38,986 nt of DNA from Chara braunii (GCA_003427395.1 BFEA01000047.1:3679554-3718539), one strand, 5' to 3'; positions 1 through 11,091 are shown, counted from the first letter of the stretch. Numbers and translations: made by a program. Notes: a model not told the origin generated them from the letters alone.

Positions 1-250
1 GTACCACCCACAACGCAATGCAGTGCCACCTCAGCCGAATGCCACATCAGCATGCTCTCATCACCAATCATACATTCCGCATGTCACCACGGCATACACT
101 ACCGTCTTAGCCTTCCGACGCACCCCTCTCAACCCAGAGCGTGCGCCTATATGTGGGCTGACGTCACAAGTGCCCACTGCGAAGAAGCATCGTCAACGCA
201 CCAAGTCTGTATAACGCCAGCGTGCCAAAGGTAAGTGGCGAATCATACCA

Positions 251-263
251 GCTCCGATACCAA
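251..263 (-). other. Candidate primer-binding site of a minus-strand LTR retrotransposon
   Basis: On the minus strand the site reads TTGGTATCGGAGC, the same 13 bases as the primer-binding site of the complete element at 28371-28383. It differs by one base from the complement of the plant initiator methionine tRNA 3' end. In both places the site lies two bases after a CA that could end an LTR; here the LTR would begin on the plus strand at about 266 (TGCA). The rest of that element would lie left of the window. No gag or pol is visible to confirm it. Confidence 0.45.
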
Positions 264-265
264 AT

Positions 266-1400
266 TGCAAGGAACATGAATATGGACGAAGCACAGAAAT
301 CCAGAATGCAAAATCACACTGAAGTCCAAGAAGTCAAAGCCAGAGCAGATAGCACAATGGAACCGAGTAACCATCCAATTGAGAATGATACAGAAGAATC
401 GTGAGTCAATGTCCATGCCCAACAGGGCAACACCAACAGCATAACCCAATGTAGCTCTCTCTTGCGAATGGCGCCAGGCGCCCTATCTACTCTACAGCCT
501 AGCCTACAACTACAGCAATGAAAGCAACCAGACAACTTGACTACCAGCGAGTGATGATGTCAACACCAATGCCGACCTCCACCTCCACCAGGTACGTGTC
601 CTCTTCACCCACACTCTCCCTTGTACCCACACAGCGCCCTTCACCTCCGAAGAACCACCTTCGCCCTTCACCTCCGCTGCACCCTCATGCGGCCCGGCTA
701 TGGCCGCCAGTGCCCTGTGTGCAGGCAGCGCCCTACCGCCTAGCGCTAGCCTGCTTCACCTCAGCGCAGCGCAGCTCTGCACAGCGCAGCACACATGCAT
801 TAGCGCAGCGTGCCCGCAATGCCTGCATTGGCCAGGATGCCTGCCCACTCGCTCTGCTTGCCTATATGCCAGTGCTGCGTATGGGCGGCCTCCCTTCAGC
901 CTGCGTCTGGGCCCCAGTGGCTGAACCCAGCCCGATACAGTTGAGGCCCGGGGCATGCAGTTGCACCTCTTTCGTCAAGGCCTGCGGCCAGATTCAGATA
1001 GTGGGCCGATTTCCCTTTGGCATTTTCGGCCTCTATACCCAGCATGCATTGTCGGCCTCACGTTCAAGTACCCAGGGCCTAACTAACTCAGATGCCCTGG
1101 GTTTTCAGCATTTGCTGAAATCCGAGACTCGGTGCACTCCAACCAACTGGCGTGCTGCAACTGTATGGACCCCACTTCGTGAAATGTTGGCACAGAGGGC
1201 TCTTGTTGATTTGCTGGCCCGCCTTCACTTAGGGCGGGCACGAGGCTTGCTGGGGCCTTAGCCCAGAACATGTACATCATGGCAAGGCTCCTACTTGAGG
1301 GCTCAATCCTCACACTTCTGATAAATAGTTTCTATTTGTTGTTCTCACTGTTTCGCATTGAGTTCAATTAGAAATTGATATGCTCAAGACTTTGTGCTGT
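266..1400. other. Gene-free stretch, possibly containing an LTR
   Basis: If the primer site at 251-263 is real, an LTR in minus orientation starts near 266, but I could not find a second copy or a clear far end. The stretch holds a low-complexity block rich in AGCGCAGC-type words at about 750-815. A 247-codon open frame at 518-1261 has a composition typical of random GC-rich translation (Pro, Ser, Ala, Cys) and no recognisable domain, so I do not call it a gene. Confidence 0.3.
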
Positions 1401-1934
1401 GAGATATGTGGGTCATCATGAATGCCATGTTTGTTCCTTGCACACAGGATCCAACTGACCTGCCAAGGTTGCTTCATGGACTGGTAGCCTCAAGTGTCCC
1501 CATCCCTGATTCTCTGCGAACCGCTCAAGCCAGCTGCAGGCCGGATGCAGGTGACATTGGCCACTGCTCCACGCATGGTGGCATTAGAAATCTCTCACGG
1601 CCTGCCTGGTCCCTCTCCATTGCCTGATGATGCTGAGGGTTGTGCGCTGTTGGTTGATCCCAAAGGCGGCTCTCATGACCGAAGCAAAGCGCGAGTGACT
1701 CCCAACGTCCCTGTGGCACAGCCTCCCTCTGCAGCTGTGGATTTGAGTAAACCACAAAGTCAATGGACACAGCAGGTCAAGTGTGCACTGACATCTTGCC
1801 ATCAGAAGCGCTGGGTAGGGAGTCCACTTCCCTACCTCCCCAAGTTCACCTTGCCTTTCTCGAGCATGGGAAAGGGTTTGAGAAAGTGATGGCCTGCAAA
1901 GTTGGTGATGGCGCTGCTTTTCAACGAGTTCCAG

Positions 1935-1937
<3 letters not shown>

Positions 1938-1976
<39 letters not shown>

Positions 1977-1993
1977 GGGAGAGAGAGAGAGAG
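1938..1993. repeat. (GA)n microsatellite
   Basis: Nearly perfect GA repeat with two GGGA interruptions. It accounts for the Arg-Glu repeat frames here. Confidence 0.95.
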
Positions 1994-2296
1994 CACAAAG
2001 AAAGGATGGTAAGCCAAGATGCCCGTCCTCCTGCTCCCATCGTGTTTCTTCCTACTCACTGTGACCTGCCTCCCCATGCCATCGAAGTTTTTTCTTTCCT
2101 AGCTGAAGAGCTTGAACAACTCACAGCGATGCTCTATACTCAGGAGAAGGTGGTGTCTCTCTCCTGAAGGACTCCTCATCACATACGCGTTTCTGTAGCA
2201 ATGCAAAAAGATTTGATCGACTCTGATCCTCGAGCGGAAAGGAGGGAGAGAGTGAGTGAACAGGGAGCAGGGAAGAGAAGATCAGAGGCAGAAGGC

Positions 2297-2326
2297 TGTG
2301 TGTGTGTGTGTGTGTGTGTGGTGAAA

Positions 2327-2358
<32 letters not shown>
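2297..2358. repeat. Compound (TG)n and (GA)n microsatellite
   Basis: A (TG)n run at 2297-2323 is followed by a (GA)n run at 2329-2358, separated by a few bases. Confidence 0.95.
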
Positions 2359-2361
<3 letters not shown>

Positions 2362-3059
2362 GCAACCAAGTGCCCATGACCGATGCATCCTTGGGCTCTG
2401 ACTGCATTCACTCTGAACCTCTTCCTCCTCCTCATCCTCCGGAAGCCACCTCCGACGGCCCTCTTCATTTGCCATGTCATCCTCCTCATCCCCGTCCTCC
2501 GCAAACGTGAGCCAGCTTCCACCTCCTGCTCCTCCAGAATCCCTCCACCTCCATTGCTTCTGCCTCCTCTGCCGCTCCTATCAATCTTCTCCCACCTCTT
2601 CCGCCAACCCGTTTTGCTTATTCTGCCTTTCTCTTTTAGTCTCTTTCCGTGCAATTCATTGGGACCCTTGGGGCCACCTCGTGGCACTCTGACAACAGAG
2701 CAACAGAGCTCGAACAGGGAGGCAATTATTCCTCTGAAAGAGATCAAGCTCATCATCGACGGTATCCCTGTTTCCCAGTCTATTCAGCAACGGGAAAAAA
2801 AAAAAGCAGAATTAGAAAGGTGACAGAGCCTTACAGTTCCACAGGATTATAAAAATAAAAAAAAAACGAAAAAAAGTTCAAAAAACTGAAAACAGAACGG
2901 TCGATATGGCCATGCCCTTCCCCTTCGTGCCCTCCTGGTCTGCCACGCCATCCTCTGCTCGATAAATCCATCCCCCACAGCTTCCTCACCTCCACCACCC
3001 CCTTTTGCTTCGCCACGTTGTCCTCCTCGTCCCCATCCCCACGACGAACAAGGGTCAGC

Positions 3060-3198
<139 letters not shown>

Positions 3199-3258
3199 AG
3201 CTGGATGAGATCGACTGATCCATCTCATCCACCTATTGGGTGAGGAAGGGAAGAAGGG

Positions 3259-3387
3259 ATGAGAGAGAGGGAGAGGGAGAGAGAGAGAGCCAGACATGTC
3301 GGGGAAAGTAATCATGCCTTTCTCTTTCTCTCACACACACACACACAAACAAAAAGAAGAAAAAAAAGAGTTAAAAAAAAAAAAAAA
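3259..3387. repeat. Mixed simple repeats: GA, CA and poly-A
   Basis: GA-rich run at 3259-3290, (CA)n at 3331-3346 and A-rich runs at 3348-3387. These immediately precede the left LTR of element 1. Confidence 0.9.
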
Positions 3388-4553
3388 GTGACGCGTACCT
3401 TTCTCTTACGACACGTTTTTCGTCTCGCTCTTCCTTTTTTCCAAACACCTTTTTCTTCTTTGTGATGACCCGACCAAACACGGACTGAGACACACAGCTG
3501 ATTTCTGAGTTTTGCTCACGGACTGAATGCCTTGCTGAGTTTCCCGCTTGCCACTAAGTTCTGCATGTCTGTGTGTGTGTGCATGCTTGCTGGCTGCATG
3601 TCTGTCTGAGTGCTGGTTGGCTCGAGTGTGTGTGTGACCCGCAAGGGTACTTGTCCGTTCGTTGGGCCCTCAGGGCTGGTACTTACCTGTGGCCGTGACA
3701 TTGAGGGATTGCAGCGGGGGGAAAACACTCAAGTAGCAGGTAGGCTGGTACCGCACCCTGAAGAGCTAGATGTGCGGGTACTGGAGGCCGAGCAGAAGAA
3801 GACAAAAGTGGCATTTTGAGAGGCCCAGTAGTTGTAGGCTAGGTCTAGGCGGGTACCATTCGAACCAGTCTGAGTCTAGGGCCTGTACGGGCAATATCAG
3901 AGTCTGCAATGATGATTCTCTCCGAAAGGGAGGAGGTACCGGTTGCTGGGAAGGCGGAAGTCACCGCCCAAGAGGCAAGCAGGCCACTATATCTCCAGGC
4001 CGGGCGAAGAGCCCAGCCTCATTGTCGGTGTGCAAGTTTGGCGACACACTGGTTGGAGCGCTGGCTGGAGCAGCGCTAGCTTGGAGCAGCGCTGCTGGGG
4101 AAGAAGCAAGAACACGAAGGAGGAAGAAGAGCAGGGGGAAGGGGGAGCGCCAGAGGTACTTACCTGGCTATGATGGCAGCCATCTTCATCACCTTGGTGG
4201 GCGCTGCAGCAGGAAGACCCCAGCGGGGGTAGAGCCACACCAAGAAGATTCAAGGCAGAGTCAGGCATGGCGGCCTGAGCTGGAGCAGCCATAGCTGGTT
4301 TGGGTTGTCCTTTGGACATCAGGGCAAGGCCAGTAGTCCGCCATAGCCTCGGCCTATGAGAGTGAAGAGTGACGGAGGCGGCCATGGCTATCGTGGACCT
4401 CAAGTGATACCTAGAGTAGAAGAGGAACTCCGACATGATTCTGGATCAGCCATTCAACATTGTACTATTATTTCTTGTATGAATAAGAGAGGAGTAAAGG
4501 AGGAGAAGAGTGTTGGACGAAGAAGAAGAGATTTGCCATTTGTCTATGCTGGT

Positions 4554-5546
4554 CAGAGGTTGACATTGGGTGGCCATGACCGGACCCGACCGGACCCAGC
4601 CGTACCCGACAGTTCTGGACGGGTGCGGGTATGGCATGATTAGTACGCACGGGGACAGCTGGGTCTGGAAATCTGAGGGGGGGATATGGCCGGGGCAGGA
4701 AACTGTAGGGTGGGTGGGGCTGGGTGTTGACACAGTGCCTGGACGGTTACGGTCGGGCAAAGGTTTGCCCTGGTTCCGGGTACGGCCGGGTAGAGGTTTC
4801 GCGCGGGTGACCCGAGGCCTGTAGGCATGCTCGGCATATTAGGCAAGCCTAGGTTACCGTAGTATTAGGGCCAGGCCTGACCCTTTTTCTTCACTGGGAA
4901 ATAGTGGTGCTAGTGGGGCGTGCCCCTAGTATAAATTTGTCTCTGGCCATCTGTCGTTATCTTACGGACGAGGTAGTACTAGGGCCAGGCCGTACTATTA
5001 ACTCGGCCTGGCCCCAGTCGTTTCATCTTAGGGAATACGGCATTCACTTATAAGCTCTGGCCATAATTGCGGTCAGATCCATCGAAATCTGGCTGTAGAT
5101 GCGGCCAACTGTAGACAAGAAGGTATCCCTGTGAGTATCCCCAGCCACTGGCCCATTGCCCCCGCCAAAATTCAAAGTGGAGATTTGTGGATGAAAGCTA
5201 AAGAATCCGACATGCAAAGGCCTAAGTTTAAAATAAAGATCAAACTAAGCCTGGGTGGAAAATTTTGGGCACAGGTACGGTTGGGCACGGGTGGATGGAT
5301 ACTCGGTTCAGGTGCAGTTGGATGAGGTTGAACGAAAAATTGGCCTGGGTGTGGCTGGGTATGGGAAGACAATTTTTAAATCACCCTGGGTGGGCTGGGT
5401 GCGGGTAGAAAAAAAATTAAATTAGCGTGGGTGGGCTGGGTCTGGGTCAAAAAAATTGTGTTCATATGGGTCCGACTAGATATGATACATCAAGGCTTGG
5501 GTTGCGCCGGATATGAGTAGGAAAAAAAATGGTTTTGCGACCTATG
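4554..5546. mobile_element. Non-autonomous hAT-like DNA transposon inside the left LTR
   Basis: The right LTR is continuous where the left is interrupted, which gives the empty site directly. The insertion is flanked by the 8-bp duplication ATGCTGGT (4546-4553 and 5547-5554; ATGCTTGT in the right LTR). Its ends are imperfect inverted repeats, CAGAGGTTG at the left and CATAGGTCG read inward from the right (7 of 9 match). Subterminal regions carry many CCGGACCC/ACCCAGCC words on the left and the inverse GGCTGGGT/GGGTGCGGG words on the right. Eight-base duplications, short inverted repeats and subterminal motif clusters are hallmarks of the hAT superfamily. No transposase is encoded in these 993 bases, so it would need an enzyme in trans. 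Confidence 0.7.
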
Positions 5547-5593
5547 ATGCTGGTGTACATCATCTTCTTCTTCTTTCTTTCTTCTTCTTCTTA

Positions 5594-5648
5594 CCCACCC
5601 TAACCCTAACCTAAGCGGTAAGGGCTAACCACTTAGGGTTAGGGTTGG
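5594..5648. repeat. Telomere-like inverted repeat in the left LTR
   Basis: (CCCTAA)2 at about 5598-5610 and (TTAGGG)2 at about 5634-5645 form arms of a short imperfect hairpin, CCACCCTAACCC... paired with ...AGGGTTAGGGTTGG. It lies exactly where the two LTRs of element 1 stop matching. Confidence 0.6.
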
Positions 5649-5962
5649 TTCGAAGTGGGAAGTGGGGCAGCGTGGCTTAGGGAAGCTGCCCCCACCTGGC
5701 TAGGTCATGCTGGGTCGACATTGAACCTGACCAGGTTGATTGTGAGTATGTAAGTGGTGGCGAGACACATCAAGAGGACTTCATGCGACAAGTTGAGAGA
5801 GGCGGCAGTGAGAGGCACTCGCACCTGGAATCTGACCTAAGGGAGACACTTGGTGACTTGAGGGCTTCCGTCAAGTAGGCGATCTTGAGGGAAGTAGCCA
5901 TTCTGCATCTACGAGTTACTACTTTGTTCTTCAGCATCGGCGGGGGATCCGGCGTTGCACAT

Positions 5963-5976
5963 TGGTGTCGGAAGTG
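5963..5976 (+). other. Primer-binding site of element 1
   Basis: TGGTGTCGGAAGTG follows one base after the terminal CA of the left LTR, the expected position for the tRNA primer of minus-strand DNA synthesis. It starts TGG, as expected for pairing to a CCA tRNA end. I cannot assign the tRNA from memory; it differs from the initiator-methionine-like site of element 2. Confidence 0.6.
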
Positions 5977-6865
5977 AAACCCTCCTATATGATAGGACAC
6001 TAGTGTAGACGTAGTGAATAGGGTTAGGAAGACTACATAAGGAAGGGGGGTAAGTTATACTTCATCTCATATTCCGGGCCACTCAGGTAAGTGTCGTGCA
6101 CCTAAGGGTCGCCCATGTATGCGTGCATGGTATTGATTGTCCTGTTGGGGTACTTCTGGGTCTCTTTCCTACTCCTCTGTAGTCTTGGTTGTGTGCATTG
6201 GTGTGCTTACTACTTACTAACCTTCTGGATGTAGAAATGAAGTATCTTACTTTGAAAGCCACATCTTTCGACAGTGCTTTGTCTTTTCATCTGTGAATGG
6301 ATGTAGTCTATAGGTTCTCGCTTGAAGTCGAAATTCGTTTTTCAATACGGTAGAGGCAGAAAGTAGGACCTTGAGGTACTCTCCTTGGTTGGGACTTGGT
6401 CACGACCTATTTGAGACCCAGTGGGACCCAGTGGGACTGGGCCCAAACAAGAAGGGCCCATGGGACCCAAATCTGTTGACGCAGTGTCGCTCTCTGTTCT
6501 GTCTGGGATACGGTAATCTTCTTTTTTATTAGAGCCCTTGCTGCCGAGGGGATCTCGGTTGAGATGCTTTGTCAGACTGATGACACACAATCCAATACTT
6601 GACCTGCACCTTATACACCACTCAATTCTCCATTGTTGTATGATGTTACTTGTAGTCTGGCTTGCTGTACTTTGACGGTGCCGATTGGATTAGGCTCAAG
6701 GGGATCTTGTACTTGGTCTAACCGAACTTGAACGCGGAACCGAAACTCTCTTCTGAACATTGTATTCTTTGATTTGTTTTTATTGGTTGCTCTCTAGTCC
6801 AAATATTTGCCGCTCCGGCTAGGAGTTCTATCTTCTTCTCTGTACTTTCAGTCTGTTTCTTCTAC
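5977..6865 (+). other. Untranslated leader of element 1
   Basis: About 890 bases between primer site and gag without a sustained open frame on the element's strand. The start of gag is taken as the ATG at 6866, after a pyrimidine-rich run (about 6825-6865). Nothing else is recognisable here. Confidence 0.6.
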
Positions 6866-8494
6866 ATGCCCGTTGAGACGCGCGGACAAGAGAAAAGGAC
6901 AAGAGAAGCCATGGCAATTGAAGGAACTAGTGGTTCCAACATGGCACCAGCCACACTTTCGGATATGTTAAAGGTCCGCATGGATGCAGAGAATGAGAAT
7001 GATAGACCGTTGTATGAGGCCCTCTGTCAGAAAGAGTTGGTTGAAGCAAAAAACAGTCGTTGATGAACTTGAGGCCATTTTTCAAATGGTTCGGAATGTA
7101 TCTGATGCAGACCTTAAGAAAGATCTGGTTGTGTATGTACGTGCTCTTGTTGATTACCACTTGCTCAGCGAACTTCCAAGTGTGAAGTCCCAGTTACTGG
7201 AGGAAATGAGTATGATGCGTACTCAAATGGCAGACATCGCCAAAGAGCACCGCGATCAGATACAGCAAATGGCAGCCATGCATCAGACCCCACTCTCAAG
7301 TTCTCTTCCTCGTTCTACCTTTGCACCCCTCCATTCCTCTCGTTCTTCTCAGTCTTCTTCGATGAGTTTGGTGATTCAGTCAGGACCTGCGACAGGTGCA
7401 GTTCCCACTGTCGTTACCAGCGGCAGTGCAAGAAGTTCAGCAACTGCCGCAGCCCTGGGATCGGATCCAGCAGCAATAGCTGGACCCAGCTATGGCAGTC
7501 CATACATGGACAGGAAGGCGGTGATGATACCATCTAAGTATGACGGCAAGGAGGACGTTGAGTTCTGGATCAGCTCCATGAGAGCGTACTTGAAGTATAA
7601 GGCACTCAAAGAGTACGCCAGTCCTTGATCCTGGGGACCAACGTCGAGCCTGTCGTAAGGGGCTTCCTTGAAGTCCAAGCCATGCAAGCTGGGTATGCAA
7701 AGATCAACCTATCCGAGTGGCTTAAAGTCACGTCGGTCACCGCTCTGGAGGACATACTCGTTGCACAATACAAGGACCCACATGCTGCTGGAAGGGTAAC
7801 GATACAACTTGATGAACTCAAGCGCAGCAAGTGGCATGGCACCATGCATAAATTGCAATTGCATGTCAGCAAGCTCTTTGCAACGCCAGGATTGGAGTTG
7901 ACTGCGCAATCATGCTTGGATGTAGTTAAAGGTACGGTTCCCACTCACTTGACTAATCACTTACGCAAGGATTTCTTCAGTTATACTGACTGGTTCTCTT
8001 TAATGAAGGATATAGTCAGTTTGGAGGCAGGAGACCTCCTTGCCGCAGCAAGCAACAAAAAGTCTTTTGTTCGCGGGCGATTTCGTGACAACAATCGCTT
8101 AGCTTCGCTTGACTTGTTGGAAGGGGAAGGGGAGGCCGAAGCAGACGACCCCACTCTTGGCGACGGCCAAGAACAGGACGCTGATACAGCCTGCTCTTCA
8201 ACTCAAGAGAGTGACATGAATAATGATGATGATAAATTTTGTGCCTTTAAACGGACTGCCCATGGGAAGGGAAACCAAAACAAGAATTCAGTAGGGAGCT
8301 TCGTCGCACTTCCAAAGGGAGCGAAAACCCCAACCAAACCGGAGGATGAAACTACTAAACCTTCGATAGACCTCCGGATCACTGAGGCTGAATGGAAGGC
8401 TAGAATGAAGAAGGGAGGTTGCCTGCATTGCTTGAAAACGAACCATAAGGTACAAGATTGCTATAGGCAGCAGGGAAACCAAAATCGGGTGTAG
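6866..8494 (+). pseudogene. gag: Gag of element 1 (capsid and nucleocapsid), frameshifted
   Basis: Gag would form the virus-like particle and package element RNA. The reading runs in three pieces: 6866 to about 7060, then another frame to about 7615, then the first frame again to 8494, so at least two indels have hit it. The first part is helical and charged, the middle is a Ser/Thr/Ala-rich linker, and the third holds a capsid-like segment followed by an acidic stretch. Near the C terminus a CCHC zinc knuckle, C-X2-C-X4-H-X4-C (CLHCLKTNHKVQDC, 8420-8461), identifies the nucleocapsid. The start at 6866 is the first ATG of the open frame. Family assignment is firm; the exact gag/pol boundary is not. 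Confidence 0.85.
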
Positions 8495-8496
8495 AG

Positions 8497-9138
8497 TTGG
8501 CTTCAGCACCCTCTACGACAAGGGAGACTGAATCTGATGCACATCGACAGTCCTCTCTTAAAGCCCCGTCATCTGCTGATTCCAGGGTTGAAGCCTGTCA
8601 TGCTTTGTATGTTGAGCCTTGGGAGGAGTCTGAGATGGTCGACTTCCACTATCACTTAGAGCATTGGGTTGAGATGAAACATCAACGTGCTCAAGGGACA
8701 GTGAAGTTGATCTTTTTCAAGCTTCTCATAAACCACCACTATCTCCGTGTCTTGATGGATTGTGGTGCAACAACTAACTTTATGTCACCACACGGGATAC
8801 ACAAAGTGGGCTTGGGGATGAAGCAAGTGGCTCTGCAGAACCCTTGCCGAACTCAAGTAGGCATCCAAAAAGTTGTCTCATTTACACATGTAGTCAAAGG
8901 TTTGCACACTACCTTTGACAAGGACAAGACAACCACCCATGCACTGAACTTCTATATCCTTGACAAGTGTCCCTTCGACGCAGTCCTTGGCTTGGGCTGG
9001 TTGCAGTCCCAATGCGAATGGACCAAGTGGAAGGAGTCACTTTTCATGGTGAAAGATGCTCAAGGGAATGAGTTTCCCATCCTCTTGGATGAGAAGCGCG
9101 AATCCCCCGTGACTTTTTTCAATGCCATGCAATTCTGA
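8497..9138 (+). pseudogene. pol: Aspartic protease region of element 1
   Basis: The retropepsin would cleave the gag-pol polyprotein. The catalytic motif is LMDCGATTNF with Asp at 8758-8760; plants' Ty3 elements often have DCGA in place of DSGA or DTGA. A hydrophobic Phe-Asp-Ala-Val-Leu-Gly segment downstream (about 8975-8995) matches the second conserved retropepsin block (ILG-type). A frameshift separates this frame from gag, which ends at 8494, and an in-frame TGA at 9136-9138 separates it from RT, which continues in the same frame. It has no start of its own and would be made by processing. Confidence 0.82.
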
Positions 9139-9913
9139 GAAAAGTGGCGCAAGCACAAAGAGGACGAACAAATCTATGTTGCCTATGTTCACCCTACTCA
9201 TGTGCCATCTACTTTTGCGGCTAGTATCAATCCTACTTCATCTAATGAGTCTACTTCTTTACCCACTACTAGTCCAAATGATTCTACTTCAGATTCGGTC
9301 GCTTCTATTCGTAATCTGCGACCAGATCTAGGTAATCCGTTTGCTCATCCTTCACCCCCACCGGTCCCAACAAGCATCCAAAACCCACTTGACCGATTCC
9401 CGGAAGTTCTGGCCGAACCACGTGGAGTCCCCACGCGATCGGTTCCACATACCATCGAGTTGGTCGAAGGTGTTGTTCCTCCAAAGGGCTGCGAGTACCG
9501 AATGGGACCCGGCGAGTTGGAGGAACTCCGGAGACAAATCGACGAAATGATCGACAAGGGTTGGATCAAACTTGGTGAATCTGAATTTCGTGCACCTGTT
9601 TTGTTTGTCACGAAGAAAGGAGGCAAGCTTCGTATGTGTATCGATTATCACGCTCTAAATCGCATCACGAGAAAGAATGCATATCCATTGCCACACATAG
9701 ATAACTTGCTTGATGATGTCAGTGGGTGCAAGGTCTTCTCCAAGATCGATCTCAAGTTTGGATACCACCAGATTGAAGTCGATCCGGCGGACCAGCACAA
9801 AACTATGTTCAAAACACGCGATGGGCTTTACGAATTTATTGTAATGCCCTTCGGCCTCACGAACGCACCAGCCACCTTTCAAAGCCTCATGGACAAGGTC
9901 CTCCGCGAACAGA
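9139..9913 (+). pseudogene. pol: Reverse transcriptase, fingers and palm half, element 1
   Basis: The linker after the in-frame TGA is Ser/Thr/Pro rich, and RT proper starts near 9400. Conserved blocks in order: a Pro-His-Thr-Ile-Glu segment, Lys-Gly-Trp-Ile (about 9555), PVLFV-KK (about 9595), LRMCIDY-LN (about 9630), YPLP-ID (about 9680), FSKIDL-GYHQI (about 9736), and MPFGLTNAPATFQ (about 9844). The consensus Ser before GYHQI is Phe here. The frame is lost near 9913 just before the active site, where a few codons appear to be missing. The enzyme would copy element RNA into cDNA inside the particle. Confidence 0.92.
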
Positions 9914-10723
9914 TTGGTTGTAGTGTATCTCAATGATATTCTAATCTTCAACAAATCTATCGAGGAACACACGAAGCACCTTGAGGAAGTGTTCACCATC
10001 CTCACGAAAACGCAACTCCATATGAACTTAGAGAAATATGAGTTTGGGAGGGATAGCGTCATCTATCTTGGGCATCGGTTGTCTGTTGCAAGCCTCGAGC
10101 GTGAGGCAACTAAGCTTGAAGTCATACGTGATTGGCCACAACCTGCGAACATTCGCGAGCTGCGTTCTTTCCTTGGTCTCGCGTCATATTATTGGAAGTT
10201 TGTGCCCCGATTCTCTATTGTTGCTCGCCCGTTGTCCCGAATGACTAGTAAGAATATACCTTACGCAGGGAATGCAACATGTGAGACTGCATTTCAAGCC
10301 TTGAAAGAGGCCTTGGTAAGTTACCCTGTACTCCGCATTGCAGATTCCAAACTAACATTCGTAGTCACTACGGATGCTAGCCAATACGGGATTGGCGCAG
10401 TGTTGCAACAAGATGAGGGTGATGGCTTGTGGCTGCACGAGTACTACACCAAACGCATGCCCAGCGAAAAGGTAGCTACTTCCACCTACATGCGCGAGCT
10501 CTATGCTTTGCATATGGCTTTGGACCACTGGAAGCACCATCTTTTGGGACGCCACTTCAAAGTGTTCTCGGATCATGAGACCTTGAAGTGGATCAAACAC
10601 CAAACCACTTTGTCCCCTACTCTATTGCACTGGTTCCATGAGATTGACATTTTTTATTTTGAAGTAAGACATAATAAGGGATGTTGTAACCAAGTTGCTG
10701 ATGCGTTGTCTTGCCACCCTTAG
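9914..10723 (+). pseudogene. pol: RT active-site half and RNase H of element 1, catalytic mutation
   Basis: The frame resumes at about 9914 with VVYLNDILIF. The catalytic YxDD box is YLND (9926-9937), so the first of its two metal-binding aspartates is Asn and polymerase activity should be lost. Downstream are the thumb/connection segments (YLGH at about 10064, FLGLASYYWKF at about 10169) and an RNase H domain with all four acidic positions visible: TDAS (Asp at 10373), RELYAL (Glu, about 10500), SDHETL (Asp, about 10570) and VADALS (Asp, about 10698). The stop at 10721-10723 is a frameshift; integrase follows in another frame. Confidence 0.92.
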
Positions 10724-11091
10724 TACATGACTTGCCTTGTGGGTTCTCCTATGACCTCCGGAAGAAACTGAAGGAGGAGATCGTAGAACATACTGCCAAG
10801 GATCCAGACCTTAGTCCGATCCTTGAGCAGCTACAGGCTGACCCCAGCAGTCAGCCTCATTTTCACAAATATGGAGGACTGGTTTTCCGACACTATGGAA
10901 ATCACGACCGCTTATGTGTACCCAACCATGAGCCTCTCCGCACGCACTTTTTGGACTTGGCTCATGGCCGGAGCGGACACTTCGACATGGCAAAGACGTA
11001 CGGAGACCTACTAAGACAGTTTGATTGGTCCGGTATGAAGGGATCGACTGAAAAGTTGGCCGACTGCCAAGTCCGTCAACGAATCAAAACA
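10711..11091 (+). pseudogene. pol: Integrase zinc-binding N terminus of element 1
   Basis: The HHCC domain is recognisable as HGRSGH (about 10965-10985), then DCQVRQRIK (about 11060-11090). The expected second Cys of the CX2C pair is Arg, so the zinc site is broken. Reading ends where an AT-rich insertion starts at 11092; the same protein continues after it at about 11480. Confidence 0.85.

Larger units (their letters stand above)
1401..2830. other. Unresolved stretch with weak coding potential and pyrimidine-rich sequence
   Basis: A plausible 3' splice site (a pyrimidine run ending CACACAG at about 1447) is followed by moderately open frames at 1494-1889 and 1763-2167. The second runs straight through a (GA)n microsatellite and ends in a stretch that looks like ordinary protein (about 2020-2165). 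I recognise no domain in either. From 2400 to 2660 the plus strand is CCTCC/TTCC rich and its open frames reflect composition. An exon of an unknown gene is possible but unsupported. Confidence 0.15.
3461..5961 (+). repeat. Left (5') LTR of element 1, interrupted
   Basis: It starts TGTGATGACC, matching TGTGACGACC at the right LTR. It aligns with the right LTR through 4553, resumes after an insertion at 5555 and aligns to about 5594 in a TTC-rich run. From there to a terminal CA at 5960-5961 it has no counterpart on the right. The end is set by the primer site directly after it. Without the insertion the LTR is about 1.5 kb. No promoter element is obvious enough to call. Confidence 0.85.

Noticed and set aside
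518-1261. A 247-codon open frame
   Set aside because: The composition is that of translated GC-rich, repeat-bearing DNA, no domain is visible, and the opposite strand is open over much of it as well.
3456-3460. TTCTT as target duplication of element 1
   Set aside because: The right LTR end falls in or beyond a TTC microsatellite, so a matching TTCTT there has no evidential value.
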